This document shows, piece by piece, positions 47,665 through 61,700 of a DNA stretch of 64,000 bases. Position 1 is the stretch's first letter, and every line of letters starts with the position of its first letter. The DNA is from Enoplosus armatus (taxonomy: Eukaryota > Chordata > Actinopteri > Centrarchiformes > Enoplosidae). The notes beneath the pieces were generated by a model. The model ran no database searches. It was not told the origin of the DNA and saw only the letters and a program-made list of their open reading frames with translations. The stretch spans positions 14,045,963 to 14,109,962 of the forward strand of contig NC_092181.1 in assembly GCF_043641665.1 (NCBI RefSeq). Direction: 5' to 3'. The translations under genes and the position numbers were made by a program.

Positions 47665-50600
47665 AAAAGAAAGAGAGTAAGCAAGCAAGCGAGGGAGAGT
47701 GACAGGGACAGAGGCCAGCAGAGGAGGAGGAGGAGGAGGTGGGGAGGGAGAGAGGGAGGGGGGGGGGGGGGGGGTTGGCATGGCAGACAGAGCGAGCGGG
47801 GGCAGAGAGAGGGAGATTTTGAATCTGTGAGACAGACAAGAGAGACTGAGCTGGTGAGGTGACACAGGCTCGGAGAGAGGGAGAGCGAGCGAGGCAGCGT
47901 GAGAAGAGGAAAGGAGAGAGAGAGAGAGGAGCGACGACAGTTGGAGTTGTTGCACAGAATACGATGATGGGACTGTACTATCCTTCCGTGTTGTCGGTGA
48001 GTGTTTATCTTGATATCTTTTCATATCCTCCTCTGTGTTGCTGCGTCTGCTGTATCTCTTCGCCAAGGCTCGGGCTCCACTGTACATGAAACGGCATCAG
48101 AGCGGGCAGCGCTGTCATTGAGCATGAAATGTTAATTAACTACTAACAGATGAGGACTCTACTTGACCCTTTTTACTGGAGTGGTCCAGTCGGGGCATTT
48201 CAGACTCTCGTTAGGACTCGGCGGCCAGTTTGCTACGAGGGATGTGAGCGCCGAAACTAGTGTAGTAGGCGTAGATGACAGCGAGATACAGGCTGGAGAT
48301 TGTATCGCTACAATTATGATTCGCTCTGGTGGAAGGCACGGGCGGCGATGTATTAGTGTACGCCGTTGTTGTGGCATCTGTTCTCCTGCCCAGAGCTAGA
48401 AGCGCACGCAATCTGAACATCAAGAGCTGCCACTGCCAGAAAACTGTGCTCTGCCATGTATTATGTATGCTCAGAAGAATCTATGTGAACATACAGTACA
48501 GCGTGTCAGTCTGTGCAGCTGGATGTAGCAGTGTTGGTAGGCTGTTTCTGCGGTGAAGTCTTTAGACATTTCTGAGGGGAAAGAGTGGGGGGAAACGGTG
48601 AAGGAATAGGGGGAGGAGAGGTAAGTAAAACAAGTCTTTCTTCTTTATTGCCTCTGCAGCTGTCTCTGTACATCGCTCAAGCCTGTGAGCGAAAGGGACA
48701 GGTGTCCCCAGAACAGTTGTCTCTGTCTTTTTTTTTTCTTTTTTTTTTAATTCCGACTCTCTCTTTCTTTCTCTCTCTCTTCCTCCTTTCTACATCTCTT
48801 CTGTTCAGCTAACAACACCTCCTCACTGTAATTTCTGTGTCACACATTTCACAAACACACAGAAGCTCAAGCACACAGTGGGTTGCAAAGTTGGTGCATG
48901 AAGTGTCACGTTCGTATCATTTCATTTGGTGTGAGTCAGGCTCTCCATGTGTGTGTGTTTGTGTTTCTTCCTGTCTTTGCTCGCGTGTGTGTTCGCTTCT
49001 CTTTCAGCTGTACCTTGGATTCCTGCTCTCTTTACTGTTTGACCTCTTTTCTCCCTCCTCTTGCTCTCCCTGGGGCCCTGGCAGCTGTTATCTCAATGTT
49101 TTCCTCCAAGAGCCCCTGGAAGAGGGGGATGGGTTGGAAAAGAGAGAGAGAATGGGAGCAGGAGAATAGAAAATTGATTTTTAAGGTGACGGGACACCCT
49201 CTGGCAGTTACCAGGGAAGCCCGTGGATGAGGAAACTCAAATTATGCAGAGATGGGCAAATGAGAGGATTTGAAAGAGATTGATAGCAACATGGAGATTT
49301 GACAATATTGTAGGTCAACTGGGGGGAGCTAGTTTGCTCAGTGACGCAATTTCAGACTGTAGAGCTGACTTTGCAGTTACTTGTGCGTGTGTGTGTGAGT
49401 GTATGTCCGGAGTTGCCTCATGACGGGGGTCATTTATTAGCTCTTTTATAGTGTCTATATGCTAATATTTTTTGGCCCTTCCTGCGAGAGAGTTCAAGCA
49501 GCAGATCGGGTGTAAAAGACTGAAATATTTTCTCAAGCCCCACCTAAGCTTGTGCCCTAAGGCGAGGGAGAGACGCCTACCTGCTGCAAAACTATACACA
49601 CACACTGCCACGCTTGCATAAACTAAAAACGGGTTGAGAGGTTTCAACCCCCCCCCCCCCCCCCCCCCCCCCCACCTTCCCCAAATCGTGTTATTGATCC
49701 TTTGCAGGGTTAACAATGATGGTCGTTAAATGATCCCAATGAGCCGTGTTGCCGTGGCAACTTGCATGAGTCATTCATTTTGGTACAGATTGTTAGATGG
49801 TTCGAGGCGTGAGGGAAACGTCGACAGGAGAGCCATGTGAGGTAAACACCTTTTGCACTATGCCTCTGAAAAAAATGAAAGAGCGGGAGGGAGATGGTTA
49901 TGAAAACCTCAGGTTGCCGTGACGGTTATGCCTCTTTAGCAGCTATTTTGCATCTCTAATGGCTTTAAAAGCACTTACTGTGAAACATCTGCGTGGCTTT
50001 TTAAAAGAGCCTTCCTTTGAAATGGATAGGGGTTGCCCTCGCTGACTCTTTGGATGGTGCGGTTGACAGTGACAGCCCCGTCCTACGGCTGGCTTGTGTA
50101 CATTTTTAAAACCACACTGGACAACCCAGGCGAGTGCTGTCTTATTACAGAGTCCTACCTGAGTGCTCTCCAAACAAGACGGACTCGTTTCATGGTCATA
50201 CCTAATGTATTGAAAGAGGCGTGTCCATGTTGGGTAAACACACGTCTGTCTGCGAGTTTTGTGTGCTCACCTGCACATGTGTTTGTCCCAGGTTGGCGTG
50301 TGTGTGGTTTTTAATGAGAAATAAATGTGGACAAATAATGTCATCGTCTTTTTGTTTTGGAGTGTTTACCTTTCATAAAACGCTGCGGTGGAGCCGAGCG
50401 GACCATTGACACGGCTAGTGGAGAGACGACAGCGAGAGTCAGTGATCGTGTGTGTATCCCTGCGCACATGCATGTTAAAGCGGAGTCTCCCAGAAATGGA
50501 GTGCAAGGAAGGGGACTCATATGCGAGACCCTACAAGGAAAAGGATGGGGGTGGGGGGGGGGGTGTATTGGGAGGGGTTTGTTTGACAAGCAGACATGTT

Positions 50601-53600
50601 ACCCTATAAGGAGATGGAGAAGAGTGTGGGAGGAGGAGCCCATGCATCGCTGATATCCTGTTGCTATGAAGCAAATGGGCTTGATTGACATGCGTGGGGG
50701 GCGGGACGTATGCAAGGGGTCCCGTCTGGATTTTATGAAGCGTAAAGAAGCGACGCACACACAGCAGAGAGAGTGGGAGGAAAGGGAGAACAGCAGCAAG
50801 AGGAGCGGAGAGGAAGAGCAAGAGGGGGAGGAGGGAGAGTGATACTGGAGGAGGAGGGGTTGATGTGGGATGGAATAATTTAACAAGAGGGTGTCTCCTG
50901 GCTCATCGGTATGCCACAGACACGCTCTAAACGTTTCTCCAGCTGTTTGCAGCTTGGATAACATCAGCACGGAGTCAAAAGCCAAGATCTGAGCCGAACA
51001 CAACTTCCCCAGTTAATGCCATTATTGAGCCAAAATGTGAGTCGCTGCTAACAGCATGAATCACATTTTCCATCATTCAGTTTGTTGAATTAGGCTATAG
51101 ACTAATGGCTGGAGGCCCCCGAGAAAGTAAGATACTGAAATGTCATTATTCATGTGAAATGACCCAGTGTTGCCCTAGTTAGCTCTTAGCCATGTTCTTC
51201 TCATCCCCTCTCCTCTCCTTTCCTTTCTTTCCTCTCTTTTCCTCTCCTCTCCTCTCCTCTGTCATCCTCCTCCTCCTCCCCTCCTGTAGTGTAGTGAGAC
51301 TGCTGCAGACGGGCACATTTTATAACATGCCTCCTCAGACACACTTGCTGCTGCTAACTGACCCGAAAGTAAGCCAGCTACCGCTCTGAGTCACTGGCTT
51401 TGCCTGGCCAACGCATACACTTACACAACCCTTAATGCCTAACGCCTTAACGCCAGGGGAGCGGACGCATAAACACGCACACATGCTGGCATGCACACGA
51501 CATGTACACAAACAAAACGTACACAAACCTGAGTGCTGGCACAAATGCGCAGCTTACAGTTTTTCTGTCTACAGGGCAGCACTTCTCTTCAAATTGACCA
51601 AGAATGCCCTCTCTCGTTGTCTTTGTGTCCCTCCTCTTATCCTGCGATCTATGTGCATTTATTCAGTTGCTGCTTTTTATCCTGATGCGAAGCACAAAGG
51701 CGACACGCATTCAGCAAAAGGCCCATAACTTGACGTTTTGAGAGGGAGGGAAAAAAAAGCAGCACGCAGTCACACACTATTTTTGTAGATACCGGGCTGT
51801 ATCAGGTAGAGAGGGGGCTGTTGAGATGCGGCTAAAATGGATCTCCTCTGAAAAGGCCAATCGTCGAACACAAATACAAGGTTGTTTTTGGCTTGTATTC
51901 CCGCTTCTATTTTGGTCTGGCAGAAGGAGCAGCAACAGCCGGGGTTGTCCATTCTCCCGCTAGGCTGTAGTCTGTTTCCGTGCATGAGCAACAACAATGA
52001 GGAGGATGTTATGATTGATGGGGATATAATCTGATCAGCGGTATAGACTGTGGAAATAATATATAGTGTTGCAGCCAAGATATCAAAACCTCAAGTCCTC
52101 AGTGTGCATGATTATAATCCAAGACACTATTATTCTGTCTGAGTTGCATCACAACTTGTCAAGTCCAAGGCTGACTCATCTGTAGTTTAGTGAGTTGAGT
52201 CATGAGTCATCAATGTTGGGACTCGAGTGCGACAACACTGGAGCCGTGATGAACATCTTAATGTAGAGTAGGAGGGTAGTTTTCCCAACAGAAATTATAT
52301 AAGGTAGAGTTGGTAGAAGTGATTTGTAGTCAACAATATTTTCTCCACCAGCCATGATGGCAGGGGGATCCCTGAGTAAAGCTTCCCAGGGTTTCCTCAA
52401 ATGTTTTCCTTCCTTCATTTTTGCTGATTGTTCCAGTTCCAGGCTTATTGTCCCATGGAAGGCAATTAATTTTGCAGCAAGTAGCACACATAATACACAT
52501 GATAGCTTCTGATTTTAAAAGAGACTAAGCATCTACAGCTGTGCTAGTGGCTCTGTGAGGCTGAACTAAAAGCGCTGGTAGACGCTGTCAGTCTGATGGT
52601 CAAATAGCTTCGGGAACCTCCTCCGGAATGTGTCCGACAAGTTCTGTAACTTTCTGAAACTGAAGCTCCGACATTCACATCCTGCTTCACGCCATGATTG
52701 GCCAGCTGTGCGGAGGATAGAAACTATGGGTTTGAGCTTGAGCAAAATCTTGTTTTTCATTTGTTACACAACACTATGATTCTTCATTTTGGTTTAGCCT
52801 GTTAGCATGCAACATTTGCTAATCACCACAAAACACAAAGTACAGCCGAGGCCGATGGGACTGTCACTAGTTTTGCAGGTTTTTTAGACAACATGAAATT
52901 TTGACCTGATGATGGCGCTGGATGAAAAGTTAAGGGATTACCAAAGCTGTGACGATTCATCCTGAGGGGAACGTAAAAGTGTGTACCAAATTTCATGCCA
53001 ATATATCTCATAGTTGTTCAGATATTTTTCATCATCATCCATAGAGCCATGCTTCTAGTTTTTGTTTCCATACTAAGCTGTTGACACTTCACCCACATGT
53101 ATACCAAACGTGTTACCTCATTGCTGCAAAAGTGTATCATCCCCTTTCTACTTGACCCAACCTGTGTGATCAACTTTCCCTTTCTAGCAAGACACAGGAG
53201 CGGGTCTAGTTTCTCTATTTCTGTTTGTCATCCAGGTGAGCTCTTACCTGGAGACTAAGAATGCCTCGCCCCACCCGCTATCAGTTCTGCCTCCGCAAAT
53301 GCAGCTAATCTAGGATGAGCTGATGCAAGACGAAGCCATCCAGTGTATCATTTAGCACATAATGTATTTTGTCTCCTGCAGTTGAAAGCCTGACTAAACT
53401 GACTCATTTCCTCGTTTTGCTCTCCTTTTCTGTCTCTGTGAATGTAATGAATTCAGGATGTCTCATCAGAGGATTTCAGCTCATGTTCACATTATTACCA
53501 TCAGTGATGTAACAGAGTGGATCCTTTTTTTTAAATTTTATTTTACAACAAAGAGAAAGCTTCTCCACATATTAACAATTTTCTGGTCTATTTTGAATCC

Positions 53601-55377
53601 TTTGTTCATTAATTAGGGCATACAATTACAACTACTATTAAAGGAAAACACATTGAAAGGATGGGTGGAATAATGTATGGAAACTGTATCCATCAATACA
53701 GTCTATTATGTATACAATTAAATAACAGCTCTTTATGCTGAGATTTTGCAGACCTCGATGTATACGTACTTACATATTTATATTATATAATCAAAACCTG
53801 TGACTGTGCAACATTTTCTGAAAACAAAGGTGTAAGACGGTTGTGTGCTGCCGTATGAAACTAAGGCACGACAGGAAGGCAAGGATGTGAGGGATGTTAT
53901 CACTTAGCAAAATCTTAATTTGGATGCTTGTGGACAAGATTGGAAGGGGTTCATACAGCTGCAGGGTTTAGAGGAGCGGACACAGCTGCTATTTGAAAAT
54001 GTGAATGAAGTTAAACTTGGACTCTGTGGTCAGTAATCTGCGAGGCACTGAAGATGGAGAACGTGGTTTCTATTCTGGCTGAGGTGGAGACTCTTCACCT
54101 GGCAGGAGAGCAGCAGAAGCAGTTTGGGGGGGGGGGGGGTATGAAAGGAGAACGTGTGCAGTGAAGAGGCTGGCAGCACAGTTTGGTGTTGAGATTAATG
54201 ATAAACACATATTTACTGTATGTTATCAGGGAGAGGAGGGAGGGAGATAACCCTGCTGAGCACAACAGGCCAACCAGTGCTGCAGCCAAAAAAGGTTGAG
54301 TTCAAAGCATTTTGTCTCAAAGCCTCTGATACTGTTTTGTTTGTTCTTACATCAGCAGGAAAAAGAGGAATAGCCACCAGGTAAAGTAATTACTGATGGC
54401 ACAAGGAATTGATTAAAACGTGGCGTTTGGGCCACAGATTTGCAGCGTTGCAGGGTTGTTGAGCTGCGGAGAGCCTTTCATTTAAAAGTAGTAAACAAAA
54501 CACAAATAAAAATATCTTCAAACATTTTTTTTTATCACAGTTAGATGTAATGTTAAATGTGTTATTAGATTCATGCCGGCTTGACATATATAAATTTTAT
54601 TTATTTGTCCCAGTTTTATTTATTGATATTATTGAGGTCTCATATATAATTCCTATTTATATTTACTTAATTATTCAAAGAGGCAATACAACTTGTAGTA
54701 ATGCCTTTACAAATATATATCTAGGTATAAAGGAAGCTAGGGTTGCATTAAAACCATAAATTGAGGCTTTAATAAAAAAATTTTAACACCTTTATTTCCT
54801 TTGGTATGTTGATGCCTTCAGTGCTGTTGATTATGTAATTTCCTTACAATTTTACATCTAATAACAAAATAGTTGAAAAATAAATTCACTATTCAAACGT
54901 TATTATTAAAAAATTGTCCAAGTCAATATAATTAATGATATCCTCCCAAGAAGATTGATTTAAATGGAAAAGGGTGAGATTCAAGATAAATAGATCCACT
55001 TTGAAAGCCAAGTCATAATTAATTTGATGTTTATTTCACATGTACTCGACCCAGTGACAAGATGCTAAAATATGTTTGAAAACTGCAAAAGCTTACAGCT
55101 GTAAATAACGATAGTAAGTTATCTTGATTCTTGTCAATATTCAGTATAATACAGAAAGTCCAGTTCTATTTTCTTTTGTGTATCTATGCTATTTACAAGA
55201 CAAAGTTTTCCTCTCGCCGTCGACTCGGTGCAGCTCTGCTGTCGCTGCCCTCATGTCACAATATCGATGTGATCCGTGTCGACCGTGAGCATCCCCTGGT
55301 TTGTCACTGAGTCGAGGGGCCCGGCTACCGTGTCACAGGTGTGACGCTGAGAAAGGTCAAAAGCTGGGAGACAGATG

Positions 55378-55467
<90 letters not shown>

Positions 55468-55682
55468 ATACATGCACACCCTCCCACACACTTTTAACAC
55501 TCCCAAAGGGACAGAGATCTATTGTGCAACTCAGATGGGCATCGCTGCAGCCTGTCACTCACACACACACACACAGTGAATGTAGCCAAGCAGATGTCTT
55601 GTAAGCATGGAGTCTCTTTAGTGGTGATATCCATTTTGGTGGTGCAAAAAAAAAAGACACAGAATATTACTTCAACTACTGA

Positions 55683-55717
<35 letters not shown>

Positions 55718-58700
55718 GACTGCCTGCGTCTAGTGCGACTATTATTGCTGCTACTGCTAATAATGAAAATAATAATGATGGTGATAATGATTAGAAGCGG
55801 GAGGAGAACAGGACGGTGAACAAGGAGATTAAGAAGACAGAAAAAGAGTGGCTGCCAGATGCCAAAGCAAAAACATAAAGCCATATGTTTTTGTTTTTAT
55901 AATCTACCAATATTTACATCTTTAACTGGTTTCACAAACGGAGTCTTTTATGATATGAATTTGTGTTTTGGGTGTAACTTTTTACCTTATTCTGCTTTCT
56001 TAAAAGATTTTATCAATAATTTGTTCAGGTCTTCAGTTCTTATTTTCTAATATATCTTAAAGTCAGACAGTAACAGCCTGTCTCTGTCTTGATGAAGGTT
56101 ATTGGACCGTGTCGTTATGGATAGAATGATTTCATCCTGGTGTCTACAAAGTCTGATTTGTTGTATTTTTATTAGCCATGTTAACGGCATGCCATGACAT
56201 TTGGTACACACCTTCACGCTCCCCTCAAGATGAGGTGCTTTGGTGGTCCCTTCACTTTCCACATAATATCATCAGATCAAAATTTAAATATGTCCATACT
56301 TCGGTTTATGGCCCAATACCTGCAAAACCGATGACATTCCCATCAGACTCAGTACTTTGAGTTTGTTAATTAGCTTAGTTAGCATGCTAACACAGTAAAC
56401 TAAAAATTATGAACATGGTAAACATCATAACTGCCAGCACTGTGCCTAAGTACAGCTTCACAGAGCTACTCGTGTTATGAATATGTTATAATGTTGTCAA
56501 TAAACCAAACCAAAAGATTTTCTCAGTGCAGCGCAGTCATATTAGCGAGTTATAAAAAGATCTGGAAGACAGTGATAGTTGGTTTATCTTCTGCAGCTAT
56601 GGATCAGAGGCAGACCATACCTCTTCTATCAGTCATCACCTTTTATCGTCCATCCCCTCCTTTTCTCTCCCGTCCCTGCTGCCTCCCTCTGCTCTCTAAC
56701 TGTTACCATTTAGGGTATCCATGCCCCACTGCCAACAGCAAGGAATGTGTGTGTGTGTGTGTGTGTTGTGTTATGTTATTGCCTGTGTCGTGTTTGTGGT
56801 TTCACCATGTGTCTGTATTGTCCTCCTACGCACTCGAGTGTCGGTAACGTTCGGTAATTTTCTGGGGGTAATAATAATGTGCACAAAATGCTTGGGCAGG
56901 TTTCCTTACTAACAGTTGGTCTCTGTGCGAGTGTTTAGGTACGTGGGTGTTTGCGTGTCAAAGGTGGTTTGTGTGCAGAGGCGTTTGTGAGTGTGTGTGC
57001 GGGCGTTAGACACTCACCATTGTACAACACTCTGAGCATGGAGGCATCTGACCCTCAATAATAGATGTGGCTGCAGTGAATATTTAATGGGTGGGGGGTG
57101 TAGACACATGCACGCATTTACACACACACACATACACGGGGAAATGGGAATATAATATCCATGCCTGTATGACTTTTAGACTGAGGCTCTTGGGAAAGTG
57201 GTCTCTGTGTGGTCGGGTGATGCTCGCAGTAAAAGATACTGTGGAAGTTCGCCAGCCGGCTACTTTAGCTTTCACTCCTTCCTCACTCTCCTCTCTCTTT
57301 CTTCCGACAGGGCTCTCAGGATAGTGCTGGCGGTCAGGAGGGACTCGTACCCCCACCTTTCTCCGCGTTCCCTCCACCTCCACCGCCGCCCCCCCAGAAC
57401 GGCCTGGCCCTGGATTACGGGGGCAGCCTGTACGCAGCGGGGGCCGTCCAGGGCCCTGTGGAAGCGGGCGTAGCAGCGAACAGCGCCGCCAATGCTGCCA
57501 ACAGCCTCAGTGTTCAGGTGAGTAGCAGCCTCTTCCTCTGTGTGCAGCCCACGTCAGGTCTTTGCCTTGAGAGGGCGCAACGAGAGCGGAGGAATATGTG
57601 TTATAGATTTAAAAAAATTCCACTAAGCCACTGGGATGTACCAACCTGACTTTCTTCTCACGATACCTATTCTGATTCCCAGAATCAGCGTGTTGACTGA
57701 TACCACAGACCCGATGCCATTGTCTCTAAATTAAAAATCTGTAAACCTCTCTGTGTAGAACTGATTCAGATATTTATAAAGTATATAGTAACAGTATATA
57801 AGTATATAAAGTAACATGGCGCTGTAACTATACATTCATCCTTAAAGAGCAACTAGCTTCAACACGCCCCCCTTTCAGTTCAAAACATGCATTTGAACCC
57901 AAAAATACACTATAACACTATATCACTGATCAACACTGTAAACTAGCTTAATACTAGTAATATTTCTACTACTTCTTCTCTCAGTTGCAAACTCAATCTG
58001 TCTCTACACTGTCCAGGCTACTGACAGTGGATGGCTGTATTTGCACTCGTTTGCCAGTTTATTAGGTACACCTAGCTAAACCTAATACAGTCTAATCCAA
58101 CTGTCCCACAATAAATCCCACCTTCATGAAGGTTATAATGTTCGGTTTCTGTTGAAAGTGTTTTAGAGAGGTGTTGATTCAACGGCATGCTCATTTTGGA
58201 GGCTGCAGTTTGTGGTGCTGGTGAACTGTGCTGTGTTGTACCGGCAGCTGTTTCTATTATTTTGGCCACCCCATTCATATCAATGAGGGTAGGCTAATGC
58301 TGACAGAAACACCTCTCTGTATAATAAAGTTGAATTCATTTAATTGGTAACTACTTTGATAATAAGTTCATCGTTTTAGTCACTTTTCAAGCAGAAATGC
58401 AGAATATTCTCTGGTTTTAGCTTCTTAAATGTGAGTTTTTCCTCTTATGTCATTTTAAGTTTAATATCTTTGGGCAACAGTCTAAAGACTGATAAAACGA
58501 GCTATTTGAAGACGCTACTTTGGTTTTTTTTTGTGTGGGCATTTCTCACAATTTTCTGACGTTGTCTAGACAAAAAGATTGAATTGATGAATCTAGAAAA
58601 TAACTGGCAGATTGATGGATAATAAAATAATGTTTAGTTGTAGGCCCACAGCTACCACAGTGTAAACAATAAAACCTGATGACAAATTTCTGTCAACTCA

Positions 58701-61700
58701 TGGTGAGATTTCTGTCATGTCATCGTCTCTGCCCAACCCCACAAGACATCACTTTTCGGCTTTCCCTCTCTCCTCATTTGCTTTTGTGTCTCTTCCTTTC
58801 GTCCCCGTCCGTCTGTCCCAGCAGTCCGATGTGTCCTCCCAGATTGATGGTCAGTCAGGGGTCGGCTCAGGAGGAGGAGGTGGCGGAGGGACCGCTGGGG
58901 TTGACACCGATGACAAGGGGACCCCCAAACGCCTCCATGTGTCCAACATCCCCTTCCGCTTCAGAGACCCCGACCTAAGGCAGATGTTTGGGGTATGTAG
59001 ACCAAAATATTCCCCTCTTTCACTTTGCATCATCACATAACGACAACCCACAAAAGTAGCTTTGGATTAAAAGCAGAAAATGCGGCTGGTAAAAATAATG
59101 ACTCAAAGGACGGATCCAGTGACGTCAGCACTGTGGCCTCAGATTCCTTTTCACTCAACAAGGTTCTGTCATTTCTGTTACAGCTAAAAGGAACCTGTTT
59201 TTGTCCTATTTGACTAAAAAAAACAAAACTTTTACTTTGAATGTCATCTTGTAGAACAGTTATTTAAAGCCAGGTGTAAAGATGCGTGTCTTTTTGTTTT
59301 TTTGTAAGAGGAATGTCTCTAAAATGTGGTGCAGAGAAAAGAGCAGAGGCGAGGAAGATATGGTGGAAGGAAAGACTAGCAGAGCTGGCTGGGTGCCAGC
59401 TCATCATGGTTGAACAGTGCTGACCCCCCGTGGCAAGATGCAGCACATGACTCACATGCTGGTTCAGCCTCCTCATTTTTCTTCTTTTTTTGTTTTTCAG
59501 CAATTTGGCAAAATCCTCGACGTCGAGATCATTTTCAATGAGAGGGGATCCAAGGTAGGAACTTCGGTTGTAATTCCTGAAATGCGTTAACAAAAGTGAG
59601 CTCGTCTAAAGCTTAACAGCTCTCTTCAACCATCTCTCACTCCCCCCCTCCTCCTTTTTCTTTTTCCATTCTCCCCTCTCCTCTGCTCGCAGGGCTTCGG
59701 TTTTGTAACATTCGAGACGAGTGCAGATGCAGAGAGGGCCAGAGAGAAGCTTCACGGCACGCTGGTGGAAGGACGTAAAATCGAGGTAACTCACCGCCCT
59801 CGCCCCCCTTTTTTTGAAACGGTGACCATTTTCTCCTCTGTTTCCCCTCCATGTCCGACAATGAGAATGCGTTTGTTTCTGGTCGTTTCTGCCCCAGAGG
59901 TTTCCGGATGGCTGTTTGTGTTCAACTCTAACCCCCCTCTGGCTTCACTATAGCATGGTGCAGTGGTGCCGCACACACAGACGTCTCTCTTTTGACGGCA
60001 CTTCCTGTCGATGTTTATGCTGTTGTTGTTGTTGATGTTGTGGGCTGTCCATTGCACCTTGATCTGAAAGCTGTGTGGTTTGCAAAGCATGCTGGGTGGA
60101 GTGGCTACACAACAGGCATGGCCGGTGAGACGTCACTACTACACCACGGTTGCTGAAGATATCCGCTTCTGTCACAGCATGTAGGATCTTTCTTCTTCTT
60201 TTTTTTTTTGGTTTTCCTGCACCTTTTCCATCACCATCACCACTTCTTCCATGATCACGATGATCGGCCATTTTTGGTTTATGGTTGTGTTTATGACTGG
60301 AAGGGCAGTTAATAGCCTCTCAGTTATTTTTCCTCTGAAAAAAAAGTGCTTGCTGGTGTCTGTAAGAGGCTACTGTGTGTTGCATGGATGGATCATGAGG
60401 TCGGATGTCGTCTGGGAGTTTTTCCCCACTCTTTCAGTCAATAATACGTGGGAGCCTCTGGGTAGCAGTTTTTTTTTTTTTTTTTAATGTTTGATGTGTG
60501 AAGAGACTGATGCATGATGGGGTCATTTTCAGGGGGCAGTTTTTTGGGAATGAGACTGCCGTGAGAAGTGTGGTGTCATATCTGATGCTTCAAAAAGCTG
60601 ACTGCTTGATTTCAGATGTGCGAGATGGATGGTGAAAAAAAGAGAGAGAGAAATGTTTTGTTTACACACACACTTGCATCCACCACTCTTGAAAAAGAAC
60701 ACCAGATCTCATGGAAGTGCATTTTGTTGACATCTTTTCTTTTCTTTTTCAATTTGTCAGCATGAGCTCAGATTTCAGTTGCAAAATGGCCTTAAATATA
60801 CCATGCTTTTGCCATTTGCTCTGGCTCCCGGTTTTTAAATCACGCTTTCTTTTTTTTCCCCTTTTTTTTTTTTTTTTTTACTTGCTGCTAAATCTCCTCT
60901 GCATGGTCTCGTCCTGCACTCTTCTCTGTCTCTGTGTGTGGGTGTGCAGAATTAGAAATATGGAGGGCGGAGAGAGAATGAACATGTGAAGAGAATGCAA
61001 TAGATAAGCTGTCCTTCCCTCTCCTTTCCTTTTATTTATTTGTATTTTTTTATTGGTTCTCCTCCATCTCTCTTCACTCTTTTTCACCAGGCCAGTCTGT
61101 CTCTCTGTCTCTCCCAGTTTGTGTGTCCCCATATGCACCTGCATTTCTGCTGTCCGTCCCTTCCCCCATATCTCTGTCCATTTCCCTGTCCTGTGATGTA
61201 GTCAGGTAGCATAGCAACGAGATTAAGTTTGATTTTGAGTGATTTTATTTCGTCAGTTATTTGAAAATGATCGGGGCAATAATAACGGCTAGTCTCCCTC
61301 CCAAGTTAGATTTTAATGTCTGACATTTTCTGTTTCCATTTGTTTGCTCCTTTTATGTAAACTTTTATGATCTGTGTTTTGTAGTGGGTTTTAACCAGTA
61401 GAGGCTAGATTGTTGTCCAATGGCTGATACTTGTAGCTGACTGTTGACACGTGACCTGTTACATCACTTCCTCTCTACCACAGGGTGGGGGTTGCTTTTC
61501 ATTACCTCGTTTTTGTTTATGTTTTCTTTTCTTCTTTTTTTTTTTTTTTGTTTTGGTTCATCATTTCTTTATTACATATATTTTCTCTATTTCCCTGATG
61601 ATTTTTGTATGTTGTTGTTGTTGTCAGTCTCCACGGTAACTGCTCGCGTGTCCTCACGCCGTTTCCCTGGCAACGGTAAGTTGTGTACACATGGCATCAT

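Larger units (their letters stand above)
45164..57310 (+). other. rbfox2 intron 2, with alternative promoter candidates
   Basis: A 12-kb intron between the NNDPLTLG exon and the Pro-rich exon. It has a long GT microsatellite, a family E repeat (46820-47110), a 600-base purine tract, candidate first exons at about 47963 and 51016, a 26-base C run, family D repeats (52540-53060; 56090-56470), a long CA tract and an ATT tract. No other gene is supported. Mammalian RBFOX2 also starts from several promoters before this Pro-rich exon. Confidence 0.5.

Noticed and set aside
47458..48087. A 209-residue minus-strand open frame, Ser/Leu/Pro-rich
   Set aside because: It is the complement of the purine-rich GA tract; composition is set by the repeat, and there are no domain motifs.
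52200..52487. A 95-residue minus-strand open frame
   Set aside because: Reads like a protein at first, but no family motif, splice partner or promoter is visible and a dispersed repeat adjoins it.
55251..55604. His/Thr- and Cys/Val-rich open frames
   Set aside because: Translations of the CA microsatellite on either strand.
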